DNA of 64,000 nt from Andreprevotia sp. IGB-42 (lineage in GTDB: Bacteria > Pseudomonadota > Gammaproteobacteria > Burkholderiales > Chitinibacteraceae), in the NCBI RefSeq assembly GCF_009848685.1, contig NZ_WXTX01000010.1:103569-167568 (forward strand), given 5' to 3'. The translations under genes were made by a program, and so were the position numbers. Positions 42,567-52,265 of the stretch are shown here, in pieces (within the stretch, counting starts at the first letter, position 1; the number at the start of each line of letters is the position of its first letter). The notes under the pieces are model-generated. The model was not told the origin of the DNA and ran no database searches. It saw nothing but the letters and a program-made list of their open reading frames with translations.

Positions 42567-42690
42567 CGTCCATGCGGGCCGACGCGCCGACGGGGTACAA
42601 TATCGGCCTTTGCGTGATGGAGCCGGCAAAATGGGCTTTGTCATACGCATGTAATATTTTTGTCATTTAATTCGTGCTGGAGTGCTTGCG

Positions 42691-42957
42691 ATGAGCCGTA
42701 CTGTGCAATGTATCAAACTGGGCCGCGAGGCTGAGGGCCTGGATTTCCCGCCGTTGCCGGGTGAAATGGGCAAGAAGCTGTACGACAATGTCTCCAAGGA
42801 GGCATGGGCAGCCTGGATCAAGCACCAGACCATGCTGATCAACGAAAACCGCCTCAATCTGGCTGATCCGCGCGCGCGCCAATACTTGCAGCAGCAGCTG
42901 GACAACTATTTCTTCGGTGGCGGTGCCGATCAGGTTGCCGGCTACGTACCGCAATAA
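42691..42957 (+). CDS. yggX: Fe(2+)-trafficking / Fe-S protection protein YggX
   Basis: This 88-residue protein begins [38 protein letters not shown] (residues 2-39), the hallmark of the YggX family, with the conserved cysteine at position 7. It is linked to iron handling and protection of Fe-S clusters from oxidants. The ATG at 42691 is preceded by CTGGAG; an upstream in-frame ATG at 42682 is less well placed. It stands between two terminator-bounded units. Confidence 0.95.
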   Translation: MSRTVQCIKLGREAEGLDFPPLPGEMGKKLYDNVSKEAWAAWIKHQTMLINENRLNLADPRARQYLQQQLDNYFFGGGADQVAGYVPQ

Positions 42958-43138
42958 ATTGATTCAGGCCGCCACGTGCGGCCTGTTTTGCAGCATGGTG
43001 CTTGCCGGATCGCTGCGGAACGCCGCCCTGAACCACACCACTGCGGGCTTTGCTGCCGGGTATCTACAGCGAACACCGCAGTGCCCTTGCCACCGTTTAT
43101 GGGTATTCTGAACCCAGTTTCTTGCATCGAGCCCGTTC

Positions 43139-45217
43139 ATGACTTACAAGCCTGCCGATAACCAGCTGATGTTGAACCGTGAACTCGGCCTGTTGGAGTT
43201 CAACCGCCGGGTACTGGCGCAGGCTGAAGACGTGAATAACCCGCTGCTGGAACGCCTGAAGTTCCTGTGCATCGTATCGTCCAACCTGGATGAGTTCTTT
43301 GAAGTGCGCATGGCATGGCTGAAAGAAAGCATCCGCCAGTTTCCCACCCGCTTATTGCCTGAAGGGCTGACGCCACAGCAGGCGTTCGACCTGATCACCA
43401 AGGAGGCGCACGATCTGGTGGAGCGCCAGTACCGCCTGTTGCGCGATACCATGTTCCCGGCACTGGCAGCGGAAGGCGTGCACTTCCTGCGCCGCAGCGT
43501 ATGGAATGAGCAGCAACGCGCGTGGGTGAAGGATTTCTTCTTCCGTGAGCTGATGCCGGTGCTGACGCCGATCGGGCTGGATCCATCGCACCCGTTTCCG
43601 CGCGTGCTGAACAAATCGCTCAATTTCATCGTCGAGCTGGAAGGGCGCGATGCATTCGGCCGCAACTCGGGTATTGCCATCGTGCAGGCGCCGCGTATCC
43701 TGCCGCGTTTCGTGAAGATGCCGGCGGAGATCAGCGGTTCGGAAAATGGTTTCGTATTCCTGTCGTCCATCCTGCATGCGCATGTGGACGAGCTGTTTGC
43801 CGGCATGAACGCGCTGGGCTGCTACCAGTTCCGCCTGACACGCGATTCCGACCTCAGCGTTGACGACGAGGATGTGAAAGACCTGCGCGCGGCGCTGGAA
43901 GGCGAGCTGAGCCAGCGCCCGTTCGGCGATGCGGTGCGCCTGGAGCTGGCCGACAACTGCCCGGTGCATTTGCAGGAGTTCCTGCGTGCCGAGTTCGGCC
44001 TGGAAGAGATCGACGTTTACCGCGTCAACGGCCCGGTGAACCTGGTGCGCCTGATGGACGTGCCCGGCCAGGTGGATCGGCCAGACCTGAAATTCGAGCC
44101 ATATATGCCGGGCATCCCGGTCGAGCTGCGCAAGCAGTCCGATCTGTTCTCGGCGATACGCCATGGCGACATCCTGCTGCACCATCCGTACCAGAGCTTC
44201 ACGCCCGTGGTGGATTTGCTGCAGCAAGCCGCACGTGATCCGAATGTGGTGGCGGTAAAAATGACCGTCTACCGCACCGGCAGTGAATCGGTGCTGATGG
44301 AAGCGCTGCTGGAAGCTGCCAAGCGTGGCAAGGAAGTGACCGTGGTGGTCGAGTTGATGGCGCGCTTCGACGAAGAAGCCAACATCAACTGGGCGGCCAA
44401 GCTCGAGCGTGCCGGTGCGCACGTTGTGTATGGTGTATATGGCTACAAGACGCACGCCAAGATGCTGCTGCTGGTGCGGCGCGAGGAAGGCAAGCTGCGC
44501 CGTTATGTGCATGTGGGTACCGGCAACTATCACCCGCGCACCACCAATTTCTATACCGATTTTGGCCTGCTGACCGCCAACGAGGAAATCACCAGCGACG
44601 TGAATGATGTGTTCATGCAGCTGACCGGTCTGGGCCTGGCCGGGGATCATCACCAGCTGTGGCAGGCGCCGTTCACGCTGCAGCAGAACATCACCAAGTC
44701 GATCGACCGGGAAATCGCCATCTCGCGCGCCGGCCGCAAGGCCGTGATCATTGCCAAGATGAATGCGTTGCTCGAACCGACAGTGATCGAGAAGCTGTAC
44801 GAGGCCAGCCAGGCCGGCGTGACCATCCACCTGATCGTGCGTGGTGTATGCGCATTGCGCCCGGGTATTCCTGGGCTGTCCGAGAACATCCGCGTGCGCT
44901 CGATCATCGGCCGCTTCCTCGAGCATCACCGCGTGTTCTATTTCCACGCCGATGGCGAGGAATGCATCTACCTGTCGTCTGCCGACTGGATGGGCCGCAA
45001 CCTGTTCCGCCGCATCGAAATCGCTTTCCCCATCCTCAGCACCAAGCTCAAGCGCCGTGTGATGCGTGAAAGCATCCGTCCGTACCTGGTGGACAATGCC
45101 CAGGCGTGGGAGATGCAGTCGGATGGTCGCTATCGCCGCAAGAGTGCACGTGGCGGCAAGGTACGGTCGGCACAGGGCATGCTGCTCAGCGAGCTGGCTG
45201 CCAAGCAACGCTCGTAA
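43139..45217 (+). CDS. ppk1: Polyphosphate kinase 1
   Basis: This 692-residue enzyme makes long-chain polyphosphate from ATP, reversibly. The N-terminal NRELGLLEFNRRVLAQAED, the LFSAIRHGDILLHHPYQSF motif, the phospho-acceptor His439 in YKTHAKMLLL and the later FLEHHRVFYFHADGEE block define the family. Length is typical of the betaproteobacterial form. It is followed by a terminator, then sixA. Together with ppgK at 12 kb the cell can both store and spend polyphosphate. Confidence 0.97.
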   Translation: MTYKPADNQLMLNRELGLLEFNRRVLAQAEDVNNPLLERLKFLCIVSSNLDEFFEVRMAWLKESIRQFPTRLLPEGLTPQQAFDLITKEAHDLVERQYRLLRDTMFPALAAEGVHFLRRSVWNEQQRAWVKDFFFRELMPVLTPIGLDPSHPFPRVLNKSLNFIVELEGRDAFGRNSGIAIVQAPRILPRFVKMPAEISGSENGFVFLSSILHAHVDELFAGMNALGCYQFRLTRDSDLSVDDEDVKDLRAALEGELSQRPFGDAVRLELADNCPVHLQEFLRAEFGLEEIDVYRVNGPVNLVRLMDVPGQVDRPDLKFEPYMPGIPVELRKQSDLFSAIRHGDILLHHPYQSFTPVVDLLQQAARDPNVVAVKMTVYRTGSESVLMEALLEAAKRGKEVTVVVELMARFDEEANINWAAKLERAGAHVVYGVYGYKTHAKMLLLVRREEGKLRRYVHVGTGNYHPRTTNFYTDFGLLTANEEITSDVNDVFMQLTGLGLAGDHHQLWQAPFTLQQNITKSIDREIAISRAGRKAVIIAKMNALLEPTVIEKLYEASQAGVTIHLIVRGVCALRPGIPGLSENIRVRSIIGRFLEHHRVFYFHADGEECIYLSSADWMGRNLFRRIEIAFPILSTKLKRRVMRESIRPYLVDNAQAWEMQSDGRYRRKSARGGKVRSAQGMLLSELAAKQRS

Positions 45218-45272
45218 ACCGACGAATTGCGCTATGCAGCATTGATGGCTTTCTTCTAAGATCCATCATCAG

Positions 45273-45302
45273 CGCCCGGCTGCAAAGTCGGGCGTTTTCT
45301 TT
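45273..45302 (+). terminator. Rho-independent terminator after ppk1
   Basis: CGCCCG and CGGGCG flank a ten-base loop and are followed by TTTTCTTT. It separates ppk1 from sixA. Confidence 0.7.
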
Positions 45303-45322
45303 GACTGCCGATAACGACAATT

Positions 45323-45784
45323 ATGGATTTGATACTCTGGCGACACGCCGAAGCAGAAGACGGTCACGATGACCTCGCCCGACCGCTGACCGAGAAAGGC
45401 CGCAAGCAGGCGGCCCGCATGGCCCGCTGGCTGGCAGGTCAGCTCAAGGGCGAGCAGGTGCGCGTGATCGCCAGTGGCGCATTGCGCAGCACGCAGACGG
45501 CGCAGGCGCTGGGGCATGGTTTCGAAACCGATCTGCGCATCAACCCGGGCGCGCTGACCGCGTCCTATCTGGAAGTGACCGGCTGGCCCCAGGGCGACGG
45601 CCGGGTCACCGTACTGGTCGGACACCAGCCGACCATAGGGCGGGTGGCCAGCCTGTTGATGAGCGGGCGCGAAAACGAATGGGCAACGCGCAAGGGCGCC
45701 ATCTGGTGGATACAGCGCCGCCGGCGCGAACACAAGGTGCTGTATGTGCTCAAAGCCTGCATCGCGCCAGAGCAACTGGACTAA
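45323..45784 (+). CDS. sixA: Phosphohistidine phosphatase SixA-like
   Basis: This 153-residue histidine-phosphatase-superfamily protein has the catalytic RHAEAED motif with nucleophile His8, an ASGALRSTQTA segment and VGHQPTIG with the second His. SixA removes phosphate from His residues of signalling proteins, including phosphorelay and PTS components in E. coli. Its position next to ppk1 is common in betaproteobacteria. The target here is not known; the PTS permease at the start of the window makes a nitrogen- or sugar-PTS role possible. Confidence 0.88.
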   Translation: MDLILWRHAEAEDGHDDLARPLTEKGRKQAARMARWLAGQLKGEQVRVIASGALRSTQTAQALGHGFETDLRINPGALTASYLEVTGWPQGDGRVTVLVGHQPTIGRVASLLMSGRENEWATRKGAIWWIQRRRREHKVLYVLKACIAPEQLD

Positions 45785-46027
45785 AAGCCGTTACACAACC
45801 CTGCCGGGTGCGTTGTGCGGTGCGTGGCCTCACCTGGGGTACGCCTTGTCGTGTCTGCGCTCCCCGGCCGCGCTTTGCCGGCACCGGTTGGCCGTGTTTT
45901 GAGAGCGGCTCCGGCTGTGATGGGCCGGCGGTAATATGGACGAGCGTCAATTTGATCTGGCGCAACCGGTCTGTCACACAGGCCGGCTAGAGTGGTGATC
46001 CGCACGAATCAGATAGAGGAGCCCGCC

Positions 46028-46186
46028 ATGATCAGAGTCATCCGTACGCGTTCGATGCTGCAAGCTAGGCAGGATTTTTTTGCCCGCAATCGGGATCGCC
46101 AGCCATTCTCGTGGATCCGTTTGCCGCAGTCGGCCGCCCGCCCGCCGCAGGCCAAGCTGCGCACCGACACGCAAGGCCACGCCTGA
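46028..46186 (+). CDS. Small uncharacterised basic protein (52 residues)
   Basis: A 52-residue frame begins MIRVIRTRSMLQARQDFFARNRD. It is preceded by AGAGGAG seven bases before the ATG and followed directly by a strong terminator, so it looks like a short monocistronic gene. It is rich in Arg and Gln, has no membrane segment or signal peptide, and contains WIRLPQSAARPPQ in its C-terminal half. No family is recognised; binding of nucleic acid or a small regulatory role would fit the charge but is a guess. Confidence 0.6.
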   Translation: MIRVIRTRSMLQARQDFFARNRDRQPFSWIRLPQSAARPPQAKLRTDTQGHA

Positions 46187-46190
46187 TAAA

Positions 46191-46220
46191 AAAACAGCCT
46201 TCATTCGAAGGCTGTTTTTT
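46191..46220. terminator. Bidirectional terminator between the small gene and hemY
   Basis: AAAACAGCCTTC and GAAGGCTGTTTTTT form a stem with an ATTC loop, carrying A- and T-tracts on both sides. It can serve the small plus-strand gene and the minus-strand hem operon. Confidence 0.88.
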
Positions 46221-46257
46221 CATGGGTTGTGACCACATCAATATTGCGGTGAGCCGA

Positions 46258-47487
46258 TCAGTACGGTACGCCCAGCAACGAGGGTGACGTGCTTTCCGGC
46301 AACGACAATGCCAGGCTGGCGCGGTAATGCCGGTTGGCTTCCTCGAACTTGTCCAGCCCTTCCAGCATGGCAGCCAGTTCCACATGCGCGACCGCAGTGG
46401 CTTTGACCGACAGGCTGGCTTCCAGATACGTTTGCGCCTTGCCCCACAACGCGCGCTTGCGGCACAGGCGGCCCAGCGTCAGCAGCAATGCGTGATCGCG
46501 CGGGTGTTGCTGCAGCCAGCGCTCCGCCAGTTGCAACTGGGCGATCTGGTTGTCGCCATCCAGCGTCAGCTGGCCGTACAGGCCGGCCAGTTCGCTGGCC
46601 CATTCGTCACCCAGGGCCGCTTCCAGCACTTCACGTGCAATGGCGTCCGCACCTTGCTCGCACAATGCCCTGGCAATGGCGCCTACCAGTTGCGGGCTGC
46701 TGCGCTCGTCTGCCGGCAGCTTGTTCCACCAGACTTTGAGTTCCTGCGCGCTCATGGGCTTGCCGGCCAGCATGGTCAGGTGCGCCTGGGTGCGGATGCG
46801 CCGCGCCTGATCGGCATCGATGGCATCACTTTTTTCCAGTTGCTCGGCCAGTTTGGCAACCAGATCCGGGCGGTTTTCGCGCTGGCGCAGGCGCAATTCC
46901 AGCTTGAGGCCGGCAGTGAGTTTGGGCGAGATCGCTTTGACTTCGTTGAGTGCCAGATCGGCATCGGCGTAGCGCCGTTCGTCCAGGTACAGTTCGGCCA
47001 TGGTCATTGCCAGTGACAGATGCTGCGGCCCCAACTGTTCGCGCAGCTTGGTGAAGTGTTTGTCGCGGCGGCCGAAATCACGCATCGCATGCGCTGCGCG
47101 CGCGGCCAGCAGGCCGTTGACGGCAAACGCCTCCTTGTCCTTGCCCGAGGCGGCAAAGGCGTCTGCAGCCAGCCGCTCGGCGCGCTGGTAGCGGCCTTCG
47201 AAGAAGGCGATGCGCGCCTGTCGTTCCAGCTTTACCGACGCCTCACGTGCTTTGTTTTCGCGGTAGCGGCGCACGCGTTGTGGCAGGCTGCCAAGCTCTG
47301 CCACCAGGCGGATCAGCAGGTAGAGTGCAGTCACCACAACAATCAGCAGCACCAGGAAGGTATTGAGCGACAGCTCGATCCGCCACGGTGGCAGGAACAG
47401 CAGCGCATAACCGGTATTGAATTGCACGAACAGCGTCAGGCCGACCGCCAGTGCAAAGATGCCCGTCAACCACAATGCGATTTTCAC
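46258..47487 (-). CDS. hemY: HemY-like tetratricopeptide membrane protein
   Basis: This 409-residue inner-membrane protein has two N-terminal membrane segments (IALWLTGIFALAVGLTLFVQ and TFLVLLIVVVTALYLLI) followed by a long helical TPR-type periplasmic or cytoplasmic domain. It is the proteobacterial HemY of the hemCDXY operon; its role in haem synthesis is not established and it is unrelated to the Gram-positive HemY oxidase. The GTG start overlaps the hemX stop (GTGA), indicating coupled translation. It is the last gene of the operon. Confidence 0.92.
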   Translation of the reverse strand: MKIALWLTGIFALAVGLTLFVQFNTGYALLFLPPWRIELSLNTFLVLLIVVVTALYLLIRLVAELGSLPQRVRRYRENKAREASVKLERQARIAFFEGRYQRAERLAADAFAASGKDKEAFAVNGLLAARAAHAMRDFGRRDKHFTKLREQLGPQHLSLAMTMAELYLDERRYADADLALNEVKAISPKLTAGLKLELRLRQRENRPDLVAKLAEQLEKSDAIDADQARRIRTQAHLTMLAGKPMSAQELKVWWNKLPADERSSPQLVGAIARALCEQGADAIAREVLEAALGDEWASELAGLYGQLTLDGDNQIAQLQLAERWLQQHPRDHALLLTLGRLCRKRALWGKAQTYLEASLSVKATAVAHVELAAMLEGLDKFEEANRHYRASLALSLPESTSPSLLGVPY

Positions 47488-48509
47488 GGCTTCACCTTCA
47501 GGGCTGCGCTGCGGGCATTGCGCACGGCATTCAGGCTGCTGGAGAGGTCTTGCACGGACGGCGCGATATCGGCTTTCTGCAGTGTCTGCAGCACTTCACG
47601 CACGTGTTTGGTCTGAGGTGCCTGCGGATCGAAGTAGCGGCCCAGGTATTGGCCCACCGCGGCAAGGTCGGCGCGATAGATGGGCGGATTGCGCGCAATC
47701 ACTGCGCTGCGTGCATCCAGCAGGCGCAGCTTCATGTTCTCGCGCAGCAGCAAGGTCTGTTCCGGTGTCAGCAGCACGCTGTCGGCCCGATCCATGCGGC
47801 GGATCTGGATCAGTTGCTTGAGCTCACCCCACACTTCGCTCGCGAAGCGTTGCAGCACATTGCCTTCGGTGGGCACCACGCGCTCCGCGCGCGGGTCGCG
47901 CTGGTTGTCGATATGCAACGGAATGGCGTCGAGCTCATCGATCAGGCTGTCGAGCCTGGCGGCGATGCCGACCGTATCGACCACCGGCATGGCCTTGAGC
48001 GCCTCGAAATCCTGGGAGATCGCCTTGCGCACGTTGATCAGCTCGGGCCGGTTCAGTGACAGCAGCTGGCTATCGAGTGCCGCCAGCGTGGACAGCGCCA
48101 CATCGCTGCGTCCGGACAGCTGCAGTTGCTGGCTGGCGTAGGTGAGGGCCTGCTCGGCTTCCAGCAGGATGCGCTGGCTGTCCGAACGGGTCACCGAGTC
48201 ATACATCGCTGACAGGGTAGCCTGCTGGTTCTGCGCTTCTGCCTGCTTTGCGCCCAGCAGGGCCACTTCGCGCTGCAGCGCCTGCAGTTGTTCGTGTGCA
48301 GCCTGTTCACGCCCCTGGGCGTGTTGCAACAGCGTGCCTTGCTGTGTATAGGTTTGCCTGAGATCCTTGTTGATCCGGTGCTGCTGCCATGCCAGCGCGC
48401 CTGCGGCCGCCAGTGCAACCAGCGACAGGATGAGTGGCAACGACAGCGTTTTGCGTGCCGGTGCGGGCTTGGGGGCAATGGCAGCGGAGAGCGAGGCTTC
48501 TAGGGTCAT
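47484..48509 (-). CDS. hemX: HemX-like membrane protein
   Basis: This 341-residue protein has a short cytoplasmic N-terminus, one membrane helix (SLPLILSLVALAAAGALAW) and a long helical, coiled-coil-rich region with IRRMDRADSVLLTPEQTLLLRENMKLRL near residue 245. This matches HemX of the hemCDXY operon. Although sometimes annotated as a uroporphyrinogen-III methyltransferase, the sequence shows no SAM-binding methyltransferase motifs, so that name should be avoided. It overlaps hemD by ATGA. Confidence 0.9.
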   Translation of the reverse strand: MTLEASLSAAIAPKPAPARKTLSLPLILSLVALAAAGALAWQQHRINKDLRQTYTQQGTLLQHAQGREQAAHEQLQALQREVALLGAKQAEAQNQQATLSAMYDSVTRSDSQRILLEAEQALTYASQQLQLSGRSDVALSTLAALDSQLLSLNRPELINVRKAISQDFEALKAMPVVDTVGIAARLDSLIDELDAIPLHIDNQRDPRAERVVPTEGNVLQRFASEVWGELKQLIQIRRMDRADSVLLTPEQTLLLRENMKLRLLDARSAVIARNPPIYRADLAAVGQYLGRYFDPQAPQTKHVREVLQTLQKADIAPSVQDLSSSLNAVRNARSAALKVKP

Positions 48510-49273
48510 GACTTGGGCGGTTCCGCGAAATGGCTGTCCAGCGTGGCAACGATGCCGGCATCACCGGCCTGGCTGAGGATGACGTTGCGTGCGCCGTGTT
48601 GCGTGAGCGCCGCAACGATACGGGGGTGCGGCGCAAAATAGTGCACCGATTGTAGCTGCTCGCGCGTGGTGGCTCCAACCGCTGCGAACAGGTGTTGCGC
48701 GGCTTCCGAGCTGCTGATGATGATCGCATCACAGCCTGCGGCAAGCGCAGCGGCAACCCCGGCATCATCCAGCTGCGGTGGCAGCCGGCGATACGCGGGC
48801 ACGATGGTCAGATTACCGGCCATTGTCGCCAGCCCTTCAACCAGTAGCTCGCGGCCACTTTCGCCCCGGAACAGCACGATGCGCTTGCCGGTAAAGGCGT
48901 GCATGGCCGGCTCGGCAAGCAGGCCTTCGCTATCGAAGCGTGTTTCCGGCGAGATCAGGGTGCCGATGCCGCATTCGCGCGCGCGCGCCGCGCTACCCGG
49001 CCCCACCACGGCTGCCGGCAGCCAGGCCGGCCATGGCCTTGCCAATGCGGCGAAGACCGCATCGATGGCAGAGGGGCTCACAAATGCCGCCAGATCGAAT
49101 GCATCCAGCCCTGCCAGCGCGCGTGCCAGCGGCGCGCCATTGGCGGGGGGCGCAATGCGCAGCAGCGGCATGGCCACCGGCAATGCGCCGGCATCCTGCA
49201 GCAGCGCATTCAGCGCGGCCGCCTGGCCCGCCGGGCGTGTGACCCAGATATGTTTGCCTGCCAGTGTGCTCAC
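48506..49273 (-). CDS. hemD: Uroporphyrinogen-III synthase
   Basis: This 255-residue enzyme closes hydroxymethylbilane with inversion of ring D. Sequence conservation is low in this family, but the bilobal pattern and the segments IWVTRPAGQAAALNALL at the start, FVSPSAIDAVF and IISSSEAAQHLF fit HemD, and the operon position after hemC supports it strongly. The start is GTG, two bases after the hemC stop. Confidence 0.93.
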   Translation of the reverse strand: MSTLAGKHIWVTRPAGQAAALNALLQDAGALPVAMPLLRIAPPANGAPLARALAGLDAFDLAAFVSPSAIDAVFAALARPWPAWLPAAVVGPGSAARARECGIGTLISPETRFDSEGLLAEPAMHAFTGKRIVLFRGESGRELLVEGLATMAGNLTIVPAYRRLPPQLDDAGVAAALAAGCDAIIISSSEAAQHLFAAVGATTREQLQSVHYFAPHPRIVAALTQHGARNVILSQAGDAGIVATLDSHFAEPPKS

Positions 49274-49275
49274 TG

Positions 49276-50229
49276 TCAGCCAGCCAGTGCCTTGAGGATG
49301 GCTCCGGCGCCTTCGGTCATCAGCAAGTCGGCCACGCGGCGGCCCAGCCCATCAGCAGCAGCATGCGTGCCGTTGGCCTCGGCCACCACTGTATGCTCGC
49401 CGTTCGGGCTGGCCACCAGGCCACGCAGCCGCAGGAAACCGTCTTCATCTTCGGCAAAAGCGCCTAGCGGAATCTGGCACGAGCCGCCCAGCTGGCGCGA
49501 CAGCACGCGTTCCGCGGTAACGCAGGCTGCGGTTGCAGGGTGGTTGAACGGCGCCAGCAACTGCAGCAGATCGGCGCGGTCGGCACGGATTTCCAGCCCC
49601 AGTGCGCCTTGGCCCGGGGCAGGCAGGCTTTCATCGGTGGAGAGCAGTGCGGCAATGCGGGTGGCAAAGCCCAGGCGCTTGAGGCCTGCCGCCGCGAGGA
49701 TGATGGCGTCGAACTCGCCGGCGTCGAGCTTGCCCAGCCGGGTGCCGACATTGCCGCGCAGCGGCTTGATCAACAGGTGCGGAAAGCGTGCGCGCAGCTG
49801 TGCTTCGCGCCGCAGGCTGGCGGTGCCCACCACGGCGCCTTCCGGTAGCTCGGCCACGCTGGCATAGCGGTTGGAGACGAATGCATCGCGCGGGTCTTCG
49901 CGTTCAGTGATGGCGGCAATGGCAAAGCCTTCCGGCAGCACCATGGGCACATCCTTCATCGAATGCACCGCCAGATCGGCGCGGCCATCGGTCAGCGCTT
50001 CTTCCAGCTCTTTCACGAACAGACCCTTGCCACCGATCTTGTTGAGGGTTTTGTCGAGGATCTGGTCGCCCTTGGTGGTCATTCCCAGCAGCTCGACCGT
50101 GATATGCGGGTAAAGCGCCTGCAGCCTGGCCTGGATATGGTGTGCCTGCCAGAGCGCCAGAGGGCTTTCACGCGTGGCGATAACCAGTTTGCCCGGTTGA
50201 GGATGATCGTTTGGCAAGGTGGAGGACAT
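49276..50229 (-). CDS. hemC: Porphobilinogen deaminase (hydroxymethylbilane synthase)
   Basis: This 317-residue enzyme polymerises four porphobilinogens to hydroxymethylbilane. The dipyrromethane cofactor cysteine is Cys251 in [45 protein letters not shown] and [13 protein letters not shown] are all standard. It is the first gene of the minus-strand hemC-hemD-hemX-hemY operon; a GGAGGA-rich stretch on the complementary side is not in ribosome-binding orientation, so the start rests on homology. Confidence 0.97.
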   Translation of the reverse strand: MSSTLPNDHPQPGKLVIATRESPLALWQAHHIQARLQALYPHITVELLGMTTKGDQILDKTLNKIGGKGLFVKELEEALTDGRADLAVHSMKDVPMVLPEGFAIAAITEREDPRDAFVSNRYASVAELPEGAVVGTASLRREAQLRARFPHLLIKPLRGNVGTRLGKLDAGEFDAIILAAAGLKRLGFATRIAALLSTDESLPAPGQGALGLEIRADRADLLQLLAPFNHPATAACVTAERVLSRQLGGSCQIPLGAFAEDEDGFLRLRGLVASPNGEHTVVAEANGTHAAADGLGRRVADLLMTEGAGAILKALAG

Positions 50230-50352
50230 CAGCAGGTTCCGGGCAGCAAAAGCGTGATTTTACCTGCATCTGGCCGGATGACTGGCGCTTACATTGCCAA
50301 TGCGCGTGCGCGGCCATTGCAGCGGGCATGGTGGCTGGAAACCTTCGCGCGA

Positions 50353-52128
50353 CTAGTATTTTTTCTGCTCGTCAGGAAACGGGGTTTCTGGGTCGAAATC
50401 CACCTCGCCCAACAGCGGCGGTTGCGCATACAGCGCGGCATCGTCGTCGCTATCCGTGTCCAGTTCGGCATACGCCATATCGATATGCGCGGTCTGCACA
50501 TCATCGGTTTCGTCCACTTCATTGCTGCCGAGGAAATCCAGCACCGGTTCGTGCCGGGGATCCGCTATGTCCGGCGGCCTGGCAAGCGGTTTTTCTGCCG
50601 GCCGGGCTGCTGCTGCGGCGGCCTGCAATGGCGCAATCATTTCCAGATCGGCATCGCGGGTGCGGGGCAGGGCAGGTTGCCCGGGTGGCTCGGCATACAG
50701 CGGGTTTTCCGGATCCAGCCGGTTGCCGATATTGCGGACCAACTCCCAATCCTCTTCACCGGCATGCATGGCCCTGAAGCGCCGCGCCAGGTTGGCATAA
50801 TCGGTTTTCATGCCCTGATGACGAAAGATGCGGAACAGCAGGAACCAGCGTTCGACGTCTTCGGGCGCCATATCAATGGCATGTTGCAGTTCTTCGATTG
50901 CGGCAGTGACTTCGCCATGCACCAGCAACATCTGCGCTCTTTCATCCGCATCGGGCATGGTTTCTTCCACCTCGATCGATCCCGGGCTCAACTGGCTGTT
51001 GATGAACGCAGATGCCTGCGCCGGACGGCGATGCATCATGCTGCCGATATCGGCAGAGCGATCCTGCAAGGTATTGGCGTCGAAGCGGGTATCGAAGTCC
51101 ATGTCGCTGCGGCGTTGCCGCCACCAGAGCACTACACCGGCAATGCCGCCGATGCCCAGCAACGCGAACAGCCACCACTGCCATGGCTGCGCCGCAACCG
51201 CTGCAGGTATGGCGGTTGCTGCATGCTCGGCCGCAGGATGACGTTGCAGCGTCACGGCAGGCGCTGCCTGTGTTGCCGGCGGGCTGGCGGGCTGCGCGCC
51301 GCCGGTTGCGCCATCGCGGGCATCGAGCCTGTCCGATTGCTGGTGCAGCATTGTCAGTGTGTGCTGCAGATCGGCAATGTCCGCCTCCAGTTTGCCCTGC
51401 AGCGATTGCAGCGTGGCAACGCGCTGTTCCAGTTGTGCCGAATATTCCGGTGTGCCGGGCACCGGCTGCGGTGGCGGTTTGGGCATGTCGCCGCCTCCAT
51501 CGATGTACAGCCGCGTCTGATCGGCAATGCCGGCCAGCAATGTGCTGGGCACCTCTTTGCGCGCAGCGCGCTTGCTGCGCTTTGTGGCGGGAACGGCAAG
51601 GGGTGCGATGGCTTCGGCGGGCGGTGGTGCACTGCTTGCGGCGGCGACCGTTTGCGATGTGGAATGCTTGCGTTTTTCCGGTACCGCCTCGTCCGGCCTG
51701 ATCGGCAGTACATCGGTCGCAGGCTCGCTGGTGATGACCGGCGCAGATTCGCCCACAGGCGCCGGGTCCAGCATCACCAGGTAGCTGCGATCCAGCGCTT
51801 GCCGTCCGCAGTTGATGTGCAGCGTAAACGTGCTGGTGGGTTCGCTCTGTGCATCATCGGTCTGCAGCATGATGCTGCCGGCCTGGATACGTGCGGTGAT
51901 GGGGCCGGGGCCGGGCAGGTCGTCACTGCCGCCGGTGAAGCGCACGCACGATTCATTCAGCGTTTCACCTTCGGCCAGCTGCAGCGGAATCGATGCGCGC
52001 AAGCGCTGCCCCACGTAGGAGTGCACCCGCAATTCGCCCACGCCCATCGCTGCCACGCTGCCAGCCAGCAGCGGTGCTGCAAGCAGCGCCAGCGCCCGAT
52101 AAACCGCGTAGTGCCCGTGTTGCGACAT
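50353..52128 (-). CDS. FimV-like peptidoglycan-associated polar protein
   Basis: This 591-residue protein has an N-terminal hydrophobic signal, then the FimV N-terminal domain (GVGELRVHSYVGQRLRASIPLQL, about residues 29-51), a Pro/Ala-rich region, a coiled coil (QLEQRVATLQSLQGKLEADI), one membrane helix (WWLFALLGIGGIAGVVLWW) and a C-terminal cytoplasmic TPR-like part. FimV proteins act at the cell pole in type IV pilus function and twitching. It is shorter than Pseudomonas FimV and no LysM domain was seen. The ATG at 52128 follows GGGGGTG on the minus strand; an upstream ATG at 52146 is possible. Confidence 0.85.
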   Translation of the reverse strand: MSQHGHYAVYRALALLAAPLLAGSVAAMGVGELRVHSYVGQRLRASIPLQLAEGETLNESCVRFTGGSDDLPGPGPITARIQAGSIMLQTDDAQSEPTSTFTLHINCGRQALDRSYLVMLDPAPVGESAPVITSEPATDVLPIRPDEAVPEKRKHSTSQTVAAASSAPPPAEAIAPLAVPATKRSKRAARKEVPSTLLAGIADQTRLYIDGGGDMPKPPPQPVPGTPEYSAQLEQRVATLQSLQGKLEADIADLQHTLTMLHQQSDRLDARDGATGGAQPASPPATQAAPAVTLQRHPAAEHAATAIPAAVAAQPWQWWLFALLGIGGIAGVVLWWRQRRSDMDFDTRFDANTLQDRSADIGSMMHRRPAQASAFINSQLSPGSIEVEETMPDADERAQMLLVHGEVTAAIEELQHAIDMAPEDVERWFLLFRIFRHQGMKTDYANLARRFRAMHAGEEDWELVRNIGNRLDPENPLYAEPPGQPALPRTRDADLEMIAPLQAAAAAARPAEKPLARPPDIADPRHEPVLDFLGSNEVDETDDVQTAHIDMAYAELDTDSDDDAALYAQPPLLGEVDFDPETPFPDEQKKY

Positions 52129-52223
52129 CGCACCCCCAATGACCACGCGCGTTGCCCGTGCTTCAGTGTCAGGATTCGAGTCTAGACAATTTTTCTTTTA
52201 ATGCCAGCGCATGGTGTTTGTTA

Positions 52224-52253
52224 GCAAGGTGTCAGGTAGATATTTCACCTTGC
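52224..52253. other. Inverted repeat between polA and the FimV-like gene
   Basis: GCAAGGTG and CACCTTGC form an eight-base stem around a 14-base loop, about 13 bases beyond the polA stop codon. No T-run follows, so it may be a weak terminator or an RNA-stability hairpin. Confidence 0.3.
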
Positions 52254-52265
52254 CACCGGCGCGGT

